From: Nocardia sp. NBC_01503
GTDB lineage: Bacteria; Actinomycetota; Actinomycetes; Mycobacteriales; Mycobacteriaceae
Length of the DNA stretch: 64,000 bases
Direction of reading: 5' to 3'
NCBI RefSeq assembly: GCF_036327755.1
Contig: NZ_CP109596.1
Coordinates: forward strand, 2,604,001-2,668,000
A program made the translations under genes and the position numbers. A model generated the notes under the pieces. It did not search any database, was not told the origin of the DNA, and was given only the letters and a program-made list of their open reading frames with translations. Below, piece after piece: positions 6,772-15,794 of the stretch (within the stretch, counting starts at the first letter, position 1; the number at the start of each line of letters is the position of its first letter).

Positions 6772-9762
6772 GTGAGCGAGATGGTGGTGCGAGGGTTGCG
6801 CGGGCGGATCGACGGGGAGATCGATGCGTCCGAGCGGCGGCGGGCCGAATACTCCTCCGATGCCTCCAACTATCGGGTGCTGCCGACGGCCGTGGTGTTT
6901 CCGCGCACCGACGGGGATGTGCGCGAGGTGCTCGGCTTCGCGCGGGCGGAGGGGATCGGGGTGACCGCCCGGGGCGCTGGGACTTCGGTGGCGGGCAATG
7001 CCATCGGCACGGGCATCGTATTGGACTTCAGCCGCCATATGAACGCGATTCTCGAGGTGGATACCGAGCAGCGCCGGGCGCGGCTGCAGCCCGGAGTGGT
7101 GCTGGGGACCTTGCAGGGGGCGGTCGCGGCGCACGGGCTGCGATTCGGGCCGGACCCTTCGACACAGAATCGGTGCACGCTCGGCGGGATGATCGGGAAC
7201 AACGCGTGCGGGCCGCATGCGGTGGCATGGGGTCGTACCTCGGATACCGTTCGTGAACTGCGAATTTTGGATGGGTCAGGGGTGGAGCGGCGGCTCGGCA
7301 CCGAACTGTCGGCGGTGCCGGGGTTGACCGAATTCACCCGTGCGAATCTGGCTGTACTCCGTACCGAATCGGGTCGATTCGAGCGGCAGGCATCGGGATA
7401 CGCGCTGGAACACCTACTGCCGGAACGCGGTTCATCGGTGGCCAAGGCGTTCGTCGGTACCGAGGGCACCTGTGGACTACTGCTCGAGGCGACGGTCGAT
7501 CTGGTGTCCATTCCAGCGGCGACGGTACTGGTGGTGCTCGGATACCCCGATATGCCGACAGCCGCGGACGATGTCGCGGCTGTCATGACGGTGCGCCCGG
7601 TCGCCGTCGAAGGTATGGATGCCCGGCTGGTCGATGTGGTGCGCAGGCATCGCGGCGGCGCGGTGCCGACCCTGCCGCGCGGCGGTGCCTGGCTGTTCGT
7701 CGAGATCGAGGGCGAGACGGTCGAGCAGGCGCGCGAGACCGCCGAACTGCTGTGCCGCACCGCGCACGCGGTGGATTCGCGGCTGGTGCTGGATTCGCGG
7801 GAAGCCAAGGCGCTATGGGCAATTCGCGCCGACGGTGCGGGCCTATCGGGCCGCACACCGGACGGCAATCCGGCGTGGCCGGGGTGGGAGGACGCGGCGG
7901 TCCCACCCGAGCGCCTCGGCGACTACCTGCGCGAATTCGAAGCGCTCATGCGCGAGCATCGCGTCGACGGCCTGCTCTACGGCCATATCGGCGACGGCTG
8001 TATCCACGTCCGCCTCGATCTACCGATAGCCGATGCACCACAGCGCTTCCGGGCCTTCCTGGAGGACGCCGCCCGCCAGGTGGTGACCTTCGGCGGTTCC
8101 CTCTCCGGTGAGCACGGCGACGGCCGTGCGCGCTCGGAGCTGCTGCGCCACATGTACTCCCCCGCCGCCCTGGCGGCCTTCGCCGGATTCAAATCCCTCT
8201 TCGATCCGGATGACATCCTCAACCCCGGTGTCCTGGTGCGCCCCAACGCCATTGACACGGACCTGCGCCTGGTCGGCCTGAGTCCGACCCCCGCTGCGGG
8301 CGGTTTCGCCTTCCCCGCTGACGGCGATTTGGCGACGGCCGTCCACCGCTGTGTAGGCGTGGGCAAATGCCGGGCCGACACCCGCGCCGCGGGTGGTTTC
8401 ATGTGCCCGTCCTACCTGGCCACCTCCGATGAGAAGGACAGCACTCGCGCCCGCGCCCGGGTCCTGCAGGAGGTGGTCTGCGGCGCCCTCGACTGGCGCT
8501 CCGACGCGGTGGCCGAATCCCTCGATCTCTGCCTGTCCTGCAAGGCATGTCACTCCGACTGCCCTGCCGGAGTGGATATGGCCACCTACAAATCCGAAAC
8601 CCTGCACCGTCGCTACCGAGGCCGCCTCCGTCCTCTGGACCACTACGCACTCGGCCGTCTCCCCCGCTGGCTGGCCGTCGCAACCAAGTTCCCCCGCACG
8701 GCGAATGCCCTGGCGAATATCGCGCCGCTGCGTCGAATCGCGCTGCGCGCGGCGGGAATCGACCCTCGCCGCCCGATTCCGGCACTGGCGACGGCGAGTT
8801 TTCGCCGCACCCGGTGGGATACTCGCATTGCCCACGGAGAGTCGATAGCCACCACGCGCGATGCTCTCGTCGAGGCACGTGATGCACCCGCCGAGGTAGG
8901 CGATTCGGCCGCTCGGACACGCGATGCGGCCGCTGTGCCGGGCGATACCGGGGTGGTCGCAGGAGCTCCCACTGCGGGGGGCGAAGTGAATCGAGCGGGT
9001 ACCGGCCGTGATGCGAACCCGAGTGTACTGCTGTGGATCGACACTTTCACCGATGCCTTCGACCCGGAGATCGCCTGGGCCACAGTGAGATTACTCGAAT
9101 CGCTCGGATACGACGTGACAGTGCCCGAGCGGCGCGTGTGCTGTGGATTGACCTGGATCAGCACGGGCCAGCTGGATGGGGCGCGAAAGCGGCTGCGCGC
9201 CACGGTGGATGTGCTGGATGCGCACGTTCGCGCGGGCGGTGTGGTGGTCGGCCTGGAGCCATCCTGCTCCGCCGCACTGCGCGAGGACCTACCCCGCCTG
9301 CTGCCGGATGACCCGCGTGCGCACGCGGTCGCGGCGGCCGTGCGCACCCTGGCGGAGTTCCTCGAGTCATTGCCGGACTGGATGCCACCGGATCGCGCCG
9401 GGCAAGTGGTCGTGGTCCAGCCGCACTGCCACGAGCACGCGGTATCGGGCTTCGCGGCGGATCGTCGAATTCTGGAGCGCACCGGCGCGACCGTCCGCGA
9501 GATCGCCGGGTGCTGCGGTCTCGCCGGAAACTTCGGAATGCAACGCGGGCACTACGACGTCTCGGTGGCAGTGGCCGAGAACGGTCTCTTGCCCGCGCTA
9601 CGAGCTGCTCCGCCGGACGCGGTCCTGCTCGCGGACGGCTTCTCCTGCCGCACGCAGGCCGACCAGCTGGCTGGCCGGTCGGCAATGCATTTGTCGCAAT
9701 TCCTGCTCGAACCGCGGGCTTCGGTACGGGGGTGGATCCCGGCCGAGATCCTGCCGGGATGA
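6772..9762 (+). CDS. FAD-binding and Fe-S-binding fusion oxidoreductase (GlcD-GlcF-like, D-2-hydroxyacid dehydrogenase type)
   Basis: A 996-residue fusion. The N-terminal half is a PCMH-type FAD domain, with the flavin loop GAGTSVAGNAIG near residue 69 and the cap domain ending in SLSGEHGDGRARSEL near 443. The C-terminal half is an iron-sulfur reductase part. Ferredoxin-like cysteines occur in CVGVGKC (about 527), MCPSY (about 543) and CLSCKACHSDC (about 587), and two CCG motifs occur in CCGLTW (about 790) and CCGLAG (about 915). Such fusions oxidise D-2-hydroxyacids (lactate, 2-hydroxyglutarate or glycolate) and pass electrons to a membrane or flavoprotein acceptor. A 35-residue repetitive linker (695-729) separates the two CCG regions from the ferredoxin part. 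Start GTG 6772 was chosen; ATG 6781 is possible. Confidence 0.9.
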   Translation: MSEMVVRGLRGRIDGEIDASERRRAEYSSDASNYRVLPTAVVFPRTDGDVREVLGFARAEGIGVTARGAGTSVAGNAIGTGIVLDFSRHMNAILEVDTEQRRARLQPGVVLGTLQGAVAAHGLRFGPDPSTQNRCTLGGMIGNNACGPHAVAWGRTSDTVRELRILDGSGVERRLGTELSAVPGLTEFTRANLAVLRTESGRFERQASGYALEHLLPERGSSVAKAFVGTEGTCGLLLEATVDLVSIPAATVLVVLGYPDMPTAADDVAAVMTVRPVAVEGMDARLVDVVRRHRGGAVPTLPRGGAWLFVEIEGETVEQARETAELLCRTAHAVDSRLVLDSREAKALWAIRADGAGLSGRTPDGNPAWPGWEDAAVPPERLGDYLREFEALMREHRVDGLLYGHIGDGCIHVRLDLPIADAPQRFRAFLEDAARQVVTFGGSLSGEHGDGRARSELLRHMYSPAALAAFAGFKSLFDPDDILNPGVLVRPNAIDTDLRLVGLSPTPAAGGFAFPADGDLATAVHRCVGVGKCRADTRAAGGFMCPSYLATSDEKDSTRARARVLQEVVCGALDWRSDAVAESLDLCLSCKACHSDCPAGVDMATYKSETLHRRYRGRLRPLDHYALGRLPRWLAVATKFPRTANALANIAPLRRIALRAAGIDPRRPIPALATASFRRTRWDTRIAHGESIATTRDALVEARDAPAEVGDSAARTRDAAAVPGDTGVVAGAPTAGGEVNRAGTGRDANPSVLLWIDTFTDAFDPEIAWATVRLLESLGYDVTVPERRVCCGLTWISTGQLDGARKRLRATVDVLDAHVRAGGVVVGLEPSCSAALREDLPRLLPDDPRAHAVAAAVRTLAEFLESLPDWMPPDRAGQVVVVQPHCHEHAVSGFAADRRILERTGATVREIAGCCGLAGNFGMQRGHYDVSVAVAENGLLPALRAAPPDAVLLADGFSCRTQADQLAGRSAMHLSQFLLEPRASVRGWIPAEILPG
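8854..8958 (+). repeat. five in-frame 21-bp repeats encoding degenerate heptads
   Basis: Within the fusion oxidase, five consecutive 21-base units encode the heptads TRDALVE, ARDAPAE, VGDSAAR, TRDAAAV and PGDTGVV. Position 3 is always Asp. The DNA shares the core GCGAT or GTGAT in each unit. It lies in the linker between the ferredoxin-like and CCG domains, where length variation would be tolerated. Confidence 0.7.
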
Positions 9763-9791
9763 CGGGGTGAGCGGGCGCCGGGATGACAGGG
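9732..9791 (+). repeat. half-copy of the long palindromic repeat, overlapping the oxidase stop codon
   Basis: Bases 9732-9767 match the right arm of the palindromes at 22541 and 53632 (GTGGATCCCGGCC, then GCCGGGATGACGGGG). A shorter second arm, CGCCGGGATGACAGG, follows at 9777-9791. The repeat encodes the last residues of the oxidase (WIPAEILPG) and its TGA stop codon lies in the GGGATGACG core. Confidence 0.7.
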
Positions 9792-9911
9792 TGGGCAGTG
9801 TGGCGATGTTGAGGCGCGGATCGGGTCGTGGCTATCGTTCGCAGGGTGCCACCGGTCACTGTCGGCGGGGGTTGGCCGCGGTGTTTCCCGGGTGTCGCGC
9901 AGAATGTTCCG

Positions 9912-10844
9912 GTGACCTCTTCTCCGACCGTCAGTGCGCTCGCGCGTACGGTGCGGTCGGAGCGTCCCATTGATCTCGCCGCGACCGTATCGCCGCTGCG
10001 GCACGGCGGCGGCGATCCCTGTCATCGGACCACGCCGGACGGTGCGCATTGGCACGCCTCGCGGATGAGTTCGGGCGTGGTGACCTTCCGGCTGCGGCAG
10101 GCCGACCGGTGTGCGGTCGACGCTCAGGCTTGGGGGCCGGGCTCGGAGGAATTCCTCGAGGAGCTTCCGGCGATGCTGTGCCTGGATGAGGATCTGAGCG
10201 ACTTCGCTCCGGAGCACCCGAAGGTGGTCGAGGCGCATCGGCTCAATCCCGGATTGCGGATGTTGCGCACCGGGTTGGTATTCGAGGCGCTGGTGCCGGT
10301 GGTGCTGGAGCAGCAGGTGCACACCAGGACCGCGCAAGATTCGTGGCGGAAGCTGGTGTGGCGGTACGGAACTCCCGCACCGGGTCCCGCGCCGGAGGGT
10401 TTGCGGGTGATGCCGGACGCGGAGACGTGGCGGCATATTCCATCGTGGGTGTATCACCGCGCGAATGTGGGTCCGCAGCGGTCGAAAACCATTGTGCTGG
10501 CCGCGCGTATCGCTTCGAAGCTGGAGGAGGCGGCGACGCTGTCCCATGCCGAGGCCGCGCATCGACTGCGCACCGTGCCCGGAATCGGGGTGTGGACGGC
10601 GGCGGAGATCGCCCAGCGCGCCTTCGGTGATCCGGATGCCCTGTCGGTCGGTGATTTTCACCTCGCCGCCACGGTCGGCTGGACGCTGCTGGGCAGGCCC
10701 ATCGACGATGCCGAGATGGTCGAGTATCTGGAACCCCTTCGCCCGCACCGATATCGGGCGGTGCGGCTGCTCGGCCTGGCCGGGTTCGCGTATAAGCCGA
10801 AGTTCGGACCGCGCACGCCGTACACCGATCACAGCCGTATCTGA
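9912..10844 (+). CDS. DNA-3-methyladenine glycosylase II-like protein (HhH-GPD family)
   Basis: A 310-residue base-excision repair glycosylase. The helix-hairpin-helix is LRTVPGIGVWTAAEIAQRA, followed by the Gly/Pro-Asp segment with the catalytic Asp in LSVGDFHLAATVGW. The region ALVPVVLEQQVHTRTAQDSW is the usual AlkA-type core helix. It would excise alkylated bases and leave abasic sites. Start GTG 9912 gives MTSSPTVSALARTV; an upstream ATG at 9828 adds 28 unlikely residues that overlap the repeat zone. The gene is convergent with uspC, with one base between the stop codons. Neither a DNA methyltransferase nor an Ada regulator is adjacent. Confidence 0.85.
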   Translation: MTSSPTVSALARTVRSERPIDLAATVSPLRHGGGDPCHRTTPDGAHWHASRMSSGVVTFRLRQADRCAVDAQAWGPGSEEFLEELPAMLCLDEDLSDFAPEHPKVVEAHRLNPGLRMLRTGLVFEALVPVVLEQQVHTRTAQDSWRKLVWRYGTPAPGPAPEGLRVMPDAETWRHIPSWVYHRANVGPQRSKTIVLAARIASKLEEAATLSHAEAAHRLRTVPGIGVWTAAEIAQRAFGDPDALSVGDFHLAATVGWTLLGRPIDDAEMVEYLEPLRPHRYRAVRLLGLAGFAYKPKFGPRTPYTDHSRI

Positions 10845-10845
10845 T

Positions 10846-12123
10846 CTACCGGTCGAGAGCGCGATCACCCGCGTCCTGTGCTCGCTGCAGCGCACTGGCG
10901 ACGGGCAGTCGGCCCAGGAACATTTCGGCGAGTATCGGATCCATCGCCTCGAGCGCCGCCGGGAATCCGGGTCCGCCGCCGCCGGAGATCCAGCCGTCCC
11001 GCAGCACCTCGAAGAATGGCGTCACATCCACGCCGTGCCGGGCCCAATAGTCCCGGTACACCTGCTGTTCCGCGACGACGGCGGGAATGGTGGCTCCGTC
11101 GACACCGAGGTAGCGATTGCCCGCCGCACTGCCCAGCCAGGCCAGTACCCGTCGGGTCGCCTCCGGATGCGGGGATGCCGCATTGCCCGCCACCGCGATC
11201 GAATTATTCGCGCTGATACGGCCTTTCGGCCCCTGCGGTATGAGCGCGAGGCCCCACCGGAATCCGGCGTTCTGCGCGACGGTCGCGAGATTGAAGCTCC
11301 CGGACTGGAACAGCGCCATTTTCCCCTGCAGGAAGGCATTTTCGGCGAAGTCGCCGCTGTTGTTGGTATCCGCCGCCGATGGCGACAATCCGTCGGCGAT
11401 CAATCGCACCAGGTATTCGAAGGCGATGTCCCCCTGCGGATTCGCGAACGCGAAGCGCTCATCGCGCTGGAGGACGGCTCCCGCCGATCCCAGATAGGGC
11501 AGTTGGATGGACTGGAAGTCCTTGGCCGCGTTGTACGGCCAAGGCGCTGTGGCATGCAGTCGGCGCAGGATCGGCCGGAAGGTATCGGCGGCGGGGTCAG
11601 CGCTCCAGCGCGCGCCCGTCAGCTCGCCCGGGTCGACTCCGGCGCGTTCGAGCAGGTCCCGGTTGTAGAAGATCGCACTGCCGCCATCCACGAATTGCGG
11701 TACCGCCCAAAGCGTTCCCCCGCGAGTGAACTGCGCGACCGCGAACGGATCCCATCCGGCGGCCGCCTCCGGCCCCAGCGCCTGCCCGATATCGACCAGC
11801 TTCCCGCTATCGGCGTAATCCTCGTACAGGCTGGTCCAGAACAGATCGTCGGCAATCCCGCCCGCCACGTCCAGCCGTAGCTTGCGCGCGTAGGAGGCCC
11901 ACGGCACCAGCGTTATTCGCACCTCGATATCCGGATTGGCCCGCTCGAACTCGTCGAGCGAAGCCCGATAGGCCGATACGAAACTCTGATCCCAGATCCG
12001 CAATCGCACCATCGTGCGCCCGGACCCGACCCCGTCCCGCCCCAGCCACAGCGCCGCGCCGATGAGCAGCACAACCGCGAGTGCGATCCCGAGCACCACC
12101 CGGGTCGAATCCTTCACCCTCAT
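10846..12123 (-). CDS. uspC: extracellular sugar-binding protein of a UspABC-like importer
   Basis: A 425-residue family 1 solute-binding protein. An N-terminal hydrophobic segment (about residues 8-27, VLGIALAVVLLIGAALW) is followed by the substrate-binding fold starting VRLRIWDQSF. There is no Cys after the hydrophobic stretch, so it is not a lipoprotein; it is either secreted or held by an uncleaved anchor. The start ATG 12123 overlaps the stop of the preceding permease (ATGA). Order permease-permease-binding protein with no ATPase gene matches mycobacterial UspA-UspB-UspC, where UspC binds amino sugars. That specificity is inferred from family similarity and is not shown here. Confidence 0.8.
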   Translation of the reverse strand: MRVKDSTRVVLGIALAVVLLIGAALWLGRDGVGSGRTMVRLRIWDQSFVSAYRASLDEFERANPDIEVRITLVPWASYARKLRLDVAGGIADDLFWTSLYEDYADSGKLVDIGQALGPEAAAGWDPFAVAQFTRGGTLWAVPQFVDGGSAIFYNRDLLERAGVDPGELTGARWSADPAADTFRPILRRLHATAPWPYNAAKDFQSIQLPYLGSAGAVLQRDERFAFANPQGDIAFEYLVRLIADGLSPSAADTNNSGDFAENAFLQGKMALFQSGSFNLATVAQNAGFRWGLALIPQGPKGRISANNSIAVAGNAASPHPEATRRVLAWLGSAAGNRYLGVDGATIPAVVAEQQVYRDYWARHGVDVTPFFEVLRDGWISGGGGPGFPAALEAMDPILAEMFLGRLPVASALQRAQDAGDRALDR

Positions 12124-12953
12124 TTGAGCCCTGTCCAGGCGATGGACCGCAGCACCTGCCGCTGTGACACCACGAACAACACCACCAGCGGTGCGATGGC
12201 GAGCGTGGTCGTGGCCATGATGAGCGGCCACTGCGAGTTGTATCGCGTCTGCATATTCGCGGTGGCCACGGTGAGCACCTGCCACTTGGCTCCGCTGGCC
12301 GCGACGAGTGGCCACATGAAGCTGTTCCATTGCGATACGACGGTGATGACGGTCAGCGTGGCCAGGATCGGGCGGCTCATCGGCACCACCACATGCACCA
12401 GGATGTCGAGCGTATTCGCCCCGTCCATCCGTGCCGCGTCGATGAGCTCACCCGGTATGGCTCGAAAGTACTGTCGCAGCAGGAATATGGCGTATGGCGA
12501 CCCGAAGAGGAAGGGCAGCGCCAGCGCCCAGAAGGTATTCAGCCAGCCGAGCTTCGCGAACATCAGATACAGCGGAATGAGGGTGACGGCGCTGGGCACC
12601 ATCATGGTCCCCAGATACACCCAGAACAGCGTCTCGCGCCCGGGAAAGCTGGTGCGCGCGAACGCATATGCCGCGAGTATCGAGATCAGCAGTTGTCCAC
12701 AGGTAATACACACCGTCATCAGCGCGGTGACGGCGACGGCCCGCCCGAGCCCCTGATCGAGCACGGTCCGGAAATTGCCGAGCGTCACCGGATGCGGTGG
12801 TGTCAGCGCGGATTCGTTCGCGAACTGCCCCGGGGTCTTGACCGCCGTCGCCGCACTCGATACCAGCGGTGCGACGGTGAGCAGCGCCCCCGCGATCAAC
12901 ACCAGATACGCGATCCCCGAACGCACCGCGCCCCCGCGCAGTTCAGTACTCAT
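12120..12953 (-). CDS. uspB: sugar ABC importer permease, MalG-like
   Basis: A 277-residue inner-membrane permease with about six hydrophobic helices. The EAA cytoplasmic loop that docks on the ATPase is visible as ELIDAARMDGANTLDILVHV near residues 180-200. It overlaps uspA upstream by 11 bases and the uspC start downstream by 4 bases, so the three genes form one translationally coupled operon. No nucleotide-binding subunit is encoded in this window, so the transporter must borrow an ATPase from another locus, as proposed for the mycobacterial UspABC system. Confidence 0.88.
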   Translation of the reverse strand: MSTELRGGAVRSGIAYLVLIAGALLTVAPLVSSAATAVKTPGQFANESALTPPHPVTLGNFRTVLDQGLGRAVAVTALMTVCITCGQLLISILAAYAFARTSFPGRETLFWVYLGTMMVPSAVTLIPLYLMFAKLGWLNTFWALALPFLFGSPYAIFLLRQYFRAIPGELIDAARMDGANTLDILVHVVVPMSRPILATLTVITVVSQWNSFMWPLVAASGAKWQVLTVATANMQTRYNSQWPLIMATTTLAIAPLVVLFVVSQRQVLRSIAWTGLK

Positions 12954-13809
12954 AGCTGGTCCGATCCCGGAAGTACCGATGCTGCGCGAACGTGATCACG
13001 AACATCACCGCGAACACCACCACCGCCATGACCGCCGCCCGCCCCGGCCGCGCGGCATCGAACGCCTCCGAATACAGCCGCATGGCAACCACATCCGTGT
13101 GATGGTCGGGTCCGCCGCGGGTGAGCGCGTACACCGTGTCGAAGGTCTGGAACGCGGTCAACACCCCGGTGGCGAGTACGAAGAACATCGTCGGCCGCAG
13201 CAGCGGCAGCAGCAGCCAGCGGGTACGCCGCCATCCCGTGGCCCCGTCCAAGGCCCCGGCATCGAGTACTTCCCCTGGAATAGCCCGTATCCCGGCAACA
13301 AAGAACAAAGCCACATAGCCGACATTCATCCAGATGAGCACCGCCGCGACACCGGGCAGCGCCAATACCGGCGAACTCAACCATTCGATCCGCCGCCCCA
13401 AGAGCGCACTCAGAGCCCCTCCGGTAGGCGCGAAGATCCACTGCCACACCACCCCCACCGCCACCGGCGCACACATCCACGGCAGCGCGTAAACCACCCG
13501 CAGCACTGTTCCCCCGCGCCCCCGCCCCGCCAACAGCGCCGCCACCCCGAACCCGAGCGCCGTCTGCACCGGCACCACCATCGCGGTCAACACCACCGTG
13601 ACCACCAGCGAATGCCCGAATTGCCGGTCCCCCAACACAGCCCGCCAATTATCGAGCCCCGTGAACTTCATGGGCCCCAGCAGATTCCAACTGTGCAGGC
13701 TCAACCACAACACCACCGCGATCGGCAGTAGCAGGAAACAGCCGACCCCGATCAGACTCGGCAACAGCAGGGCATAACTGGTGGCAATACGCCGAACCGT
13801 CCGGTCCAT
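12943..13809 (-). CDS. uspA: sugar ABC importer permease, MalF-like
   Basis: A 288-residue permease when started at ATG 13809 (MDRTVRRIATSYALLLPSL); this start matches my recollection of the mycobacterial UspA N-terminus. A further upstream start at 13899 adds 30 polar residues and would leave only 22 bases to the divergent operon. Six hydrophobic helices are evident. The EAA loop is VLDAGALDGATGWRRTRWLL. The sequences LPWMCAPVAVGVVWQWI and RPTMFFVLATGV are strongly UspA-like. It is the first gene of the uspABC operon. The 112-base gap to the SCO2524-family gene should hold two divergent promoters. Confidence 0.88.
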   Translation of the reverse strand: MDRTVRRIATSYALLLPSLIGVGCFLLLPIAVVLWLSLHSWNLLGPMKFTGLDNWRAVLGDRQFGHSLVVTVVLTAMVVPVQTALGFGVAALLAGRGRGGTVLRVVYALPWMCAPVAVGVVWQWIFAPTGGALSALLGRRIEWLSSPVLALPGVAAVLIWMNVGYVALFFVAGIRAIPGEVLDAGALDGATGWRRTRWLLLPLLRPTMFFVLATGVLTAFQTFDTVYALTRGGPDHHTDVVAMRLYSEAFDAARPGRAAVMAVVVFAVMFVITFAQHRYFRDRTSYEY

Positions 13810-13921
13810 GATCGCCGACGCTACCGCTTTTTCGGCCGACGTTTCACCCGGTGCCCCGGCCTGGCGCATGATAGTTTTTGCGACCGGCGAGGCGGCCACG
13901 ATACGGCAGGGGACGGCGTCG

Positions 13922-15793
13922 ATGAGAATTCAGCCACGACAGCAGATTCTCGGTGTGTGGCGGTCGCTGTTGACCGCCTGCTACCGCGACGGCGTCTGGG
14001 AGTGGGGTGGCCGGGACGGCTCCAACTCGATCAGCGATGCCGAACAGCTGCTGTGCCTGTTGTATCCGGCGACGGAGATCGACGGCTTCGGCCTGGACAA
14101 ACCGGACGATATTGCCGATGACGTCCGAGCCGTGCTCTCCCCCATGGGCAATAGCGCGCGCATCGGCACGACCCTGGTGCGGGTGCTCGAGGACTACATC
14201 GATCGTTACACCACCGTCGTCGAGGAGTCCGGCACGAAGAAGGATCTGCCGGTCTTCGACGCGGGCAGCTACCTGGCTGCCGATGTCGGTCAGCCGACCG
14301 CCGAGCAGAGCCGACTCGATGTCGTCGACTCGTACTCCATGTCCCTGACCCTGTGTCTGGCCGCACTCAAATTCCTACGCGGCTTCCAGGGCTTCCTGCT
14401 CACCCAGACACGTAGGGACGCAAGGGAACTCGCCGCCAGCATCGATGTTCTGGATGCCCGCGTCAATACCCGCCTGACCGCCTGCATGGTCGGCTTGGTG
14501 CGCAGCTTCGTGGTCAATACGGTGACCAAGGAGTCCAGCGAGGGCCAGGCCATGCTTTCCATGCTGAATCAGACCGGAGCATCGGATGAGACGGTGGTCA
14601 AAGCGGTCGCCCGCCGCCTGGAGCGGGTGCGCATCCGACTGCGCAACGACCTCACGCTGAGTCAGACCCCGGGTGTCGACCTGTACGACGAGGAATTGCT
14701 CTTCGAATGCGGCTGGAGCTGGAGTCTGGTGCGCGACGCCGCGCCGATCGAATTCGTCGACCTGCCGATCGCCGCCGAATCCGGGTACGCCATTGCCCGC
14801 CCCTATCTGCACTTCACGGTGGTGGCCCTGGACGGTATCAATGACCTCACCTCGGCCCGCACCCGCGAATTGGACCTGCTGGACGGTGAACAGCGCCGCC
14901 TGGCCGAGGCGCTGCAACTGCGCTGGGATCTGGCGCAGCGCTACTGGTCGGCGGTGGCACGCTTCGGCTCGGGGCGCTGGCCTCTGGAAGACATTCCGTG
15001 GCGCACCTCCGACGGTGAGGAGTCGGATTACTTCAGCCTCACCGTCTCCGCGGTACTCATGCAGGATCTGCTGAACCGGGAGGCCGATGACGACGACCTC
15101 ACCAGGGCCGCACCGATCTTCGATGAGCTGGCCCGCCGCGGTCGGATCGTCAGCCGCCTCACCGAGAATGATCCGGCGCGCGCCATGCATACCCCGGGCG
15201 TGCGCCTGCGCCTGACCGGTAGCGAGGATATCGACGGCGGTCCCCTACTGCTTTGGACGGTATCCGATTACGCCACAGTGCTTTTGAAGCGCATTCTGCA
15301 GGCTGCTCGACTCTCGGCCACCATGGAGACCCGGGATAAACTGCTCGAACTGGCGCAGGAGGCCATGGAGCATCTGGACCGCCGCGCCTTCCGCGAGGGC
15401 CGGGTCACCGGCCTATGGGATGATCCGGCCCGCATCTTCGGTGGTCCCGAAATACATGAGCCCTCTTGGTATCTCACCGAGCGGGTAGTCGAATGTATGG
15501 TCGCCGCCGCTCTCATGTTCGCCGATCCGCCACTGCGCTCCCCCGCCCTGGTGGTGCGCGCGATGGAACTGCTCACCGAGGCGGAGCATCTGCTCAACGG
15601 CCAATTGCTGACCCTGGGCGGTCAGGACACCTCCGCCAAACGCACCGCACTGGCCTTGGCCCAGCGTCGCGTGGAACGCGCCCGCAGGCTCATCGACGAA
15701 CAGCCGGGCACCGCACTGAGTTTGGCCTCACAGGCGTTGCTGGAACTGGATGAGCTCGCCTACGCCCGCCACGACGCCACCAGGAGCCAGTGA
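13922..15793 (+). CDS. SCO2524 family protein, uncharacterised
   Basis: A 623-residue, mostly helical, soluble-looking protein beginning MRIQPRQQILGVWRSLLTACYRDG. I recognise it as the SCO2524 family from the length, the opening, and above all the order of its neighbours. The N-terminal part (about 1-110) contains SISDAEQLLCLLYPATEIDGF. A long helical core follows, and the C-terminus (about 520-620) holds a helical repeat-like segment. I see no catalytic motif, signal peptide or membrane helix. Start ATG 13922 was chosen over an upstream in-frame ATG at 13781, which lies inside the divergent uspA. The next gene begins 2 bases after the stop, so translation is probably coupled. Molecular function unknown. 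Confidence 0.82.
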   Translation: MRIQPRQQILGVWRSLLTACYRDGVWEWGGRDGSNSISDAEQLLCLLYPATEIDGFGLDKPDDIADDVRAVLSPMGNSARIGTTLVRVLEDYIDRYTTVVEESGTKKDLPVFDAGSYLAADVGQPTAEQSRLDVVDSYSMSLTLCLAALKFLRGFQGFLLTQTRRDARELAASIDVLDARVNTRLTACMVGLVRSFVVNTVTKESSEGQAMLSMLNQTGASDETVVKAVARRLERVRIRLRNDLTLSQTPGVDLYDEELLFECGWSWSLVRDAAPIEFVDLPIAAESGYAIARPYLHFTVVALDGINDLTSARTRELDLLDGEQRRLAEALQLRWDLAQRYWSAVARFGSGRWPLEDIPWRTSDGEESDYFSLTVSAVLMQDLLNREADDDDLTRAAPIFDELARRGRIVSRLTENDPARAMHTPGVRLRLTGSEDIDGGPLLLWTVSDYATVLLKRILQAARLSATMETRDKLLELAQEAMEHLDRRAFREGRVTGLWDDPARIFGGPEIHEPSWYLTERVVECMVAAALMFADPPLRSPALVVRAMELLTEAEHLLNGQLLTLGGQDTSAKRTALALAQRRVERARRLIDEQPGTALSLASQALLELDELAYARHDATRSQ

Positions 15794-15794
15794 C

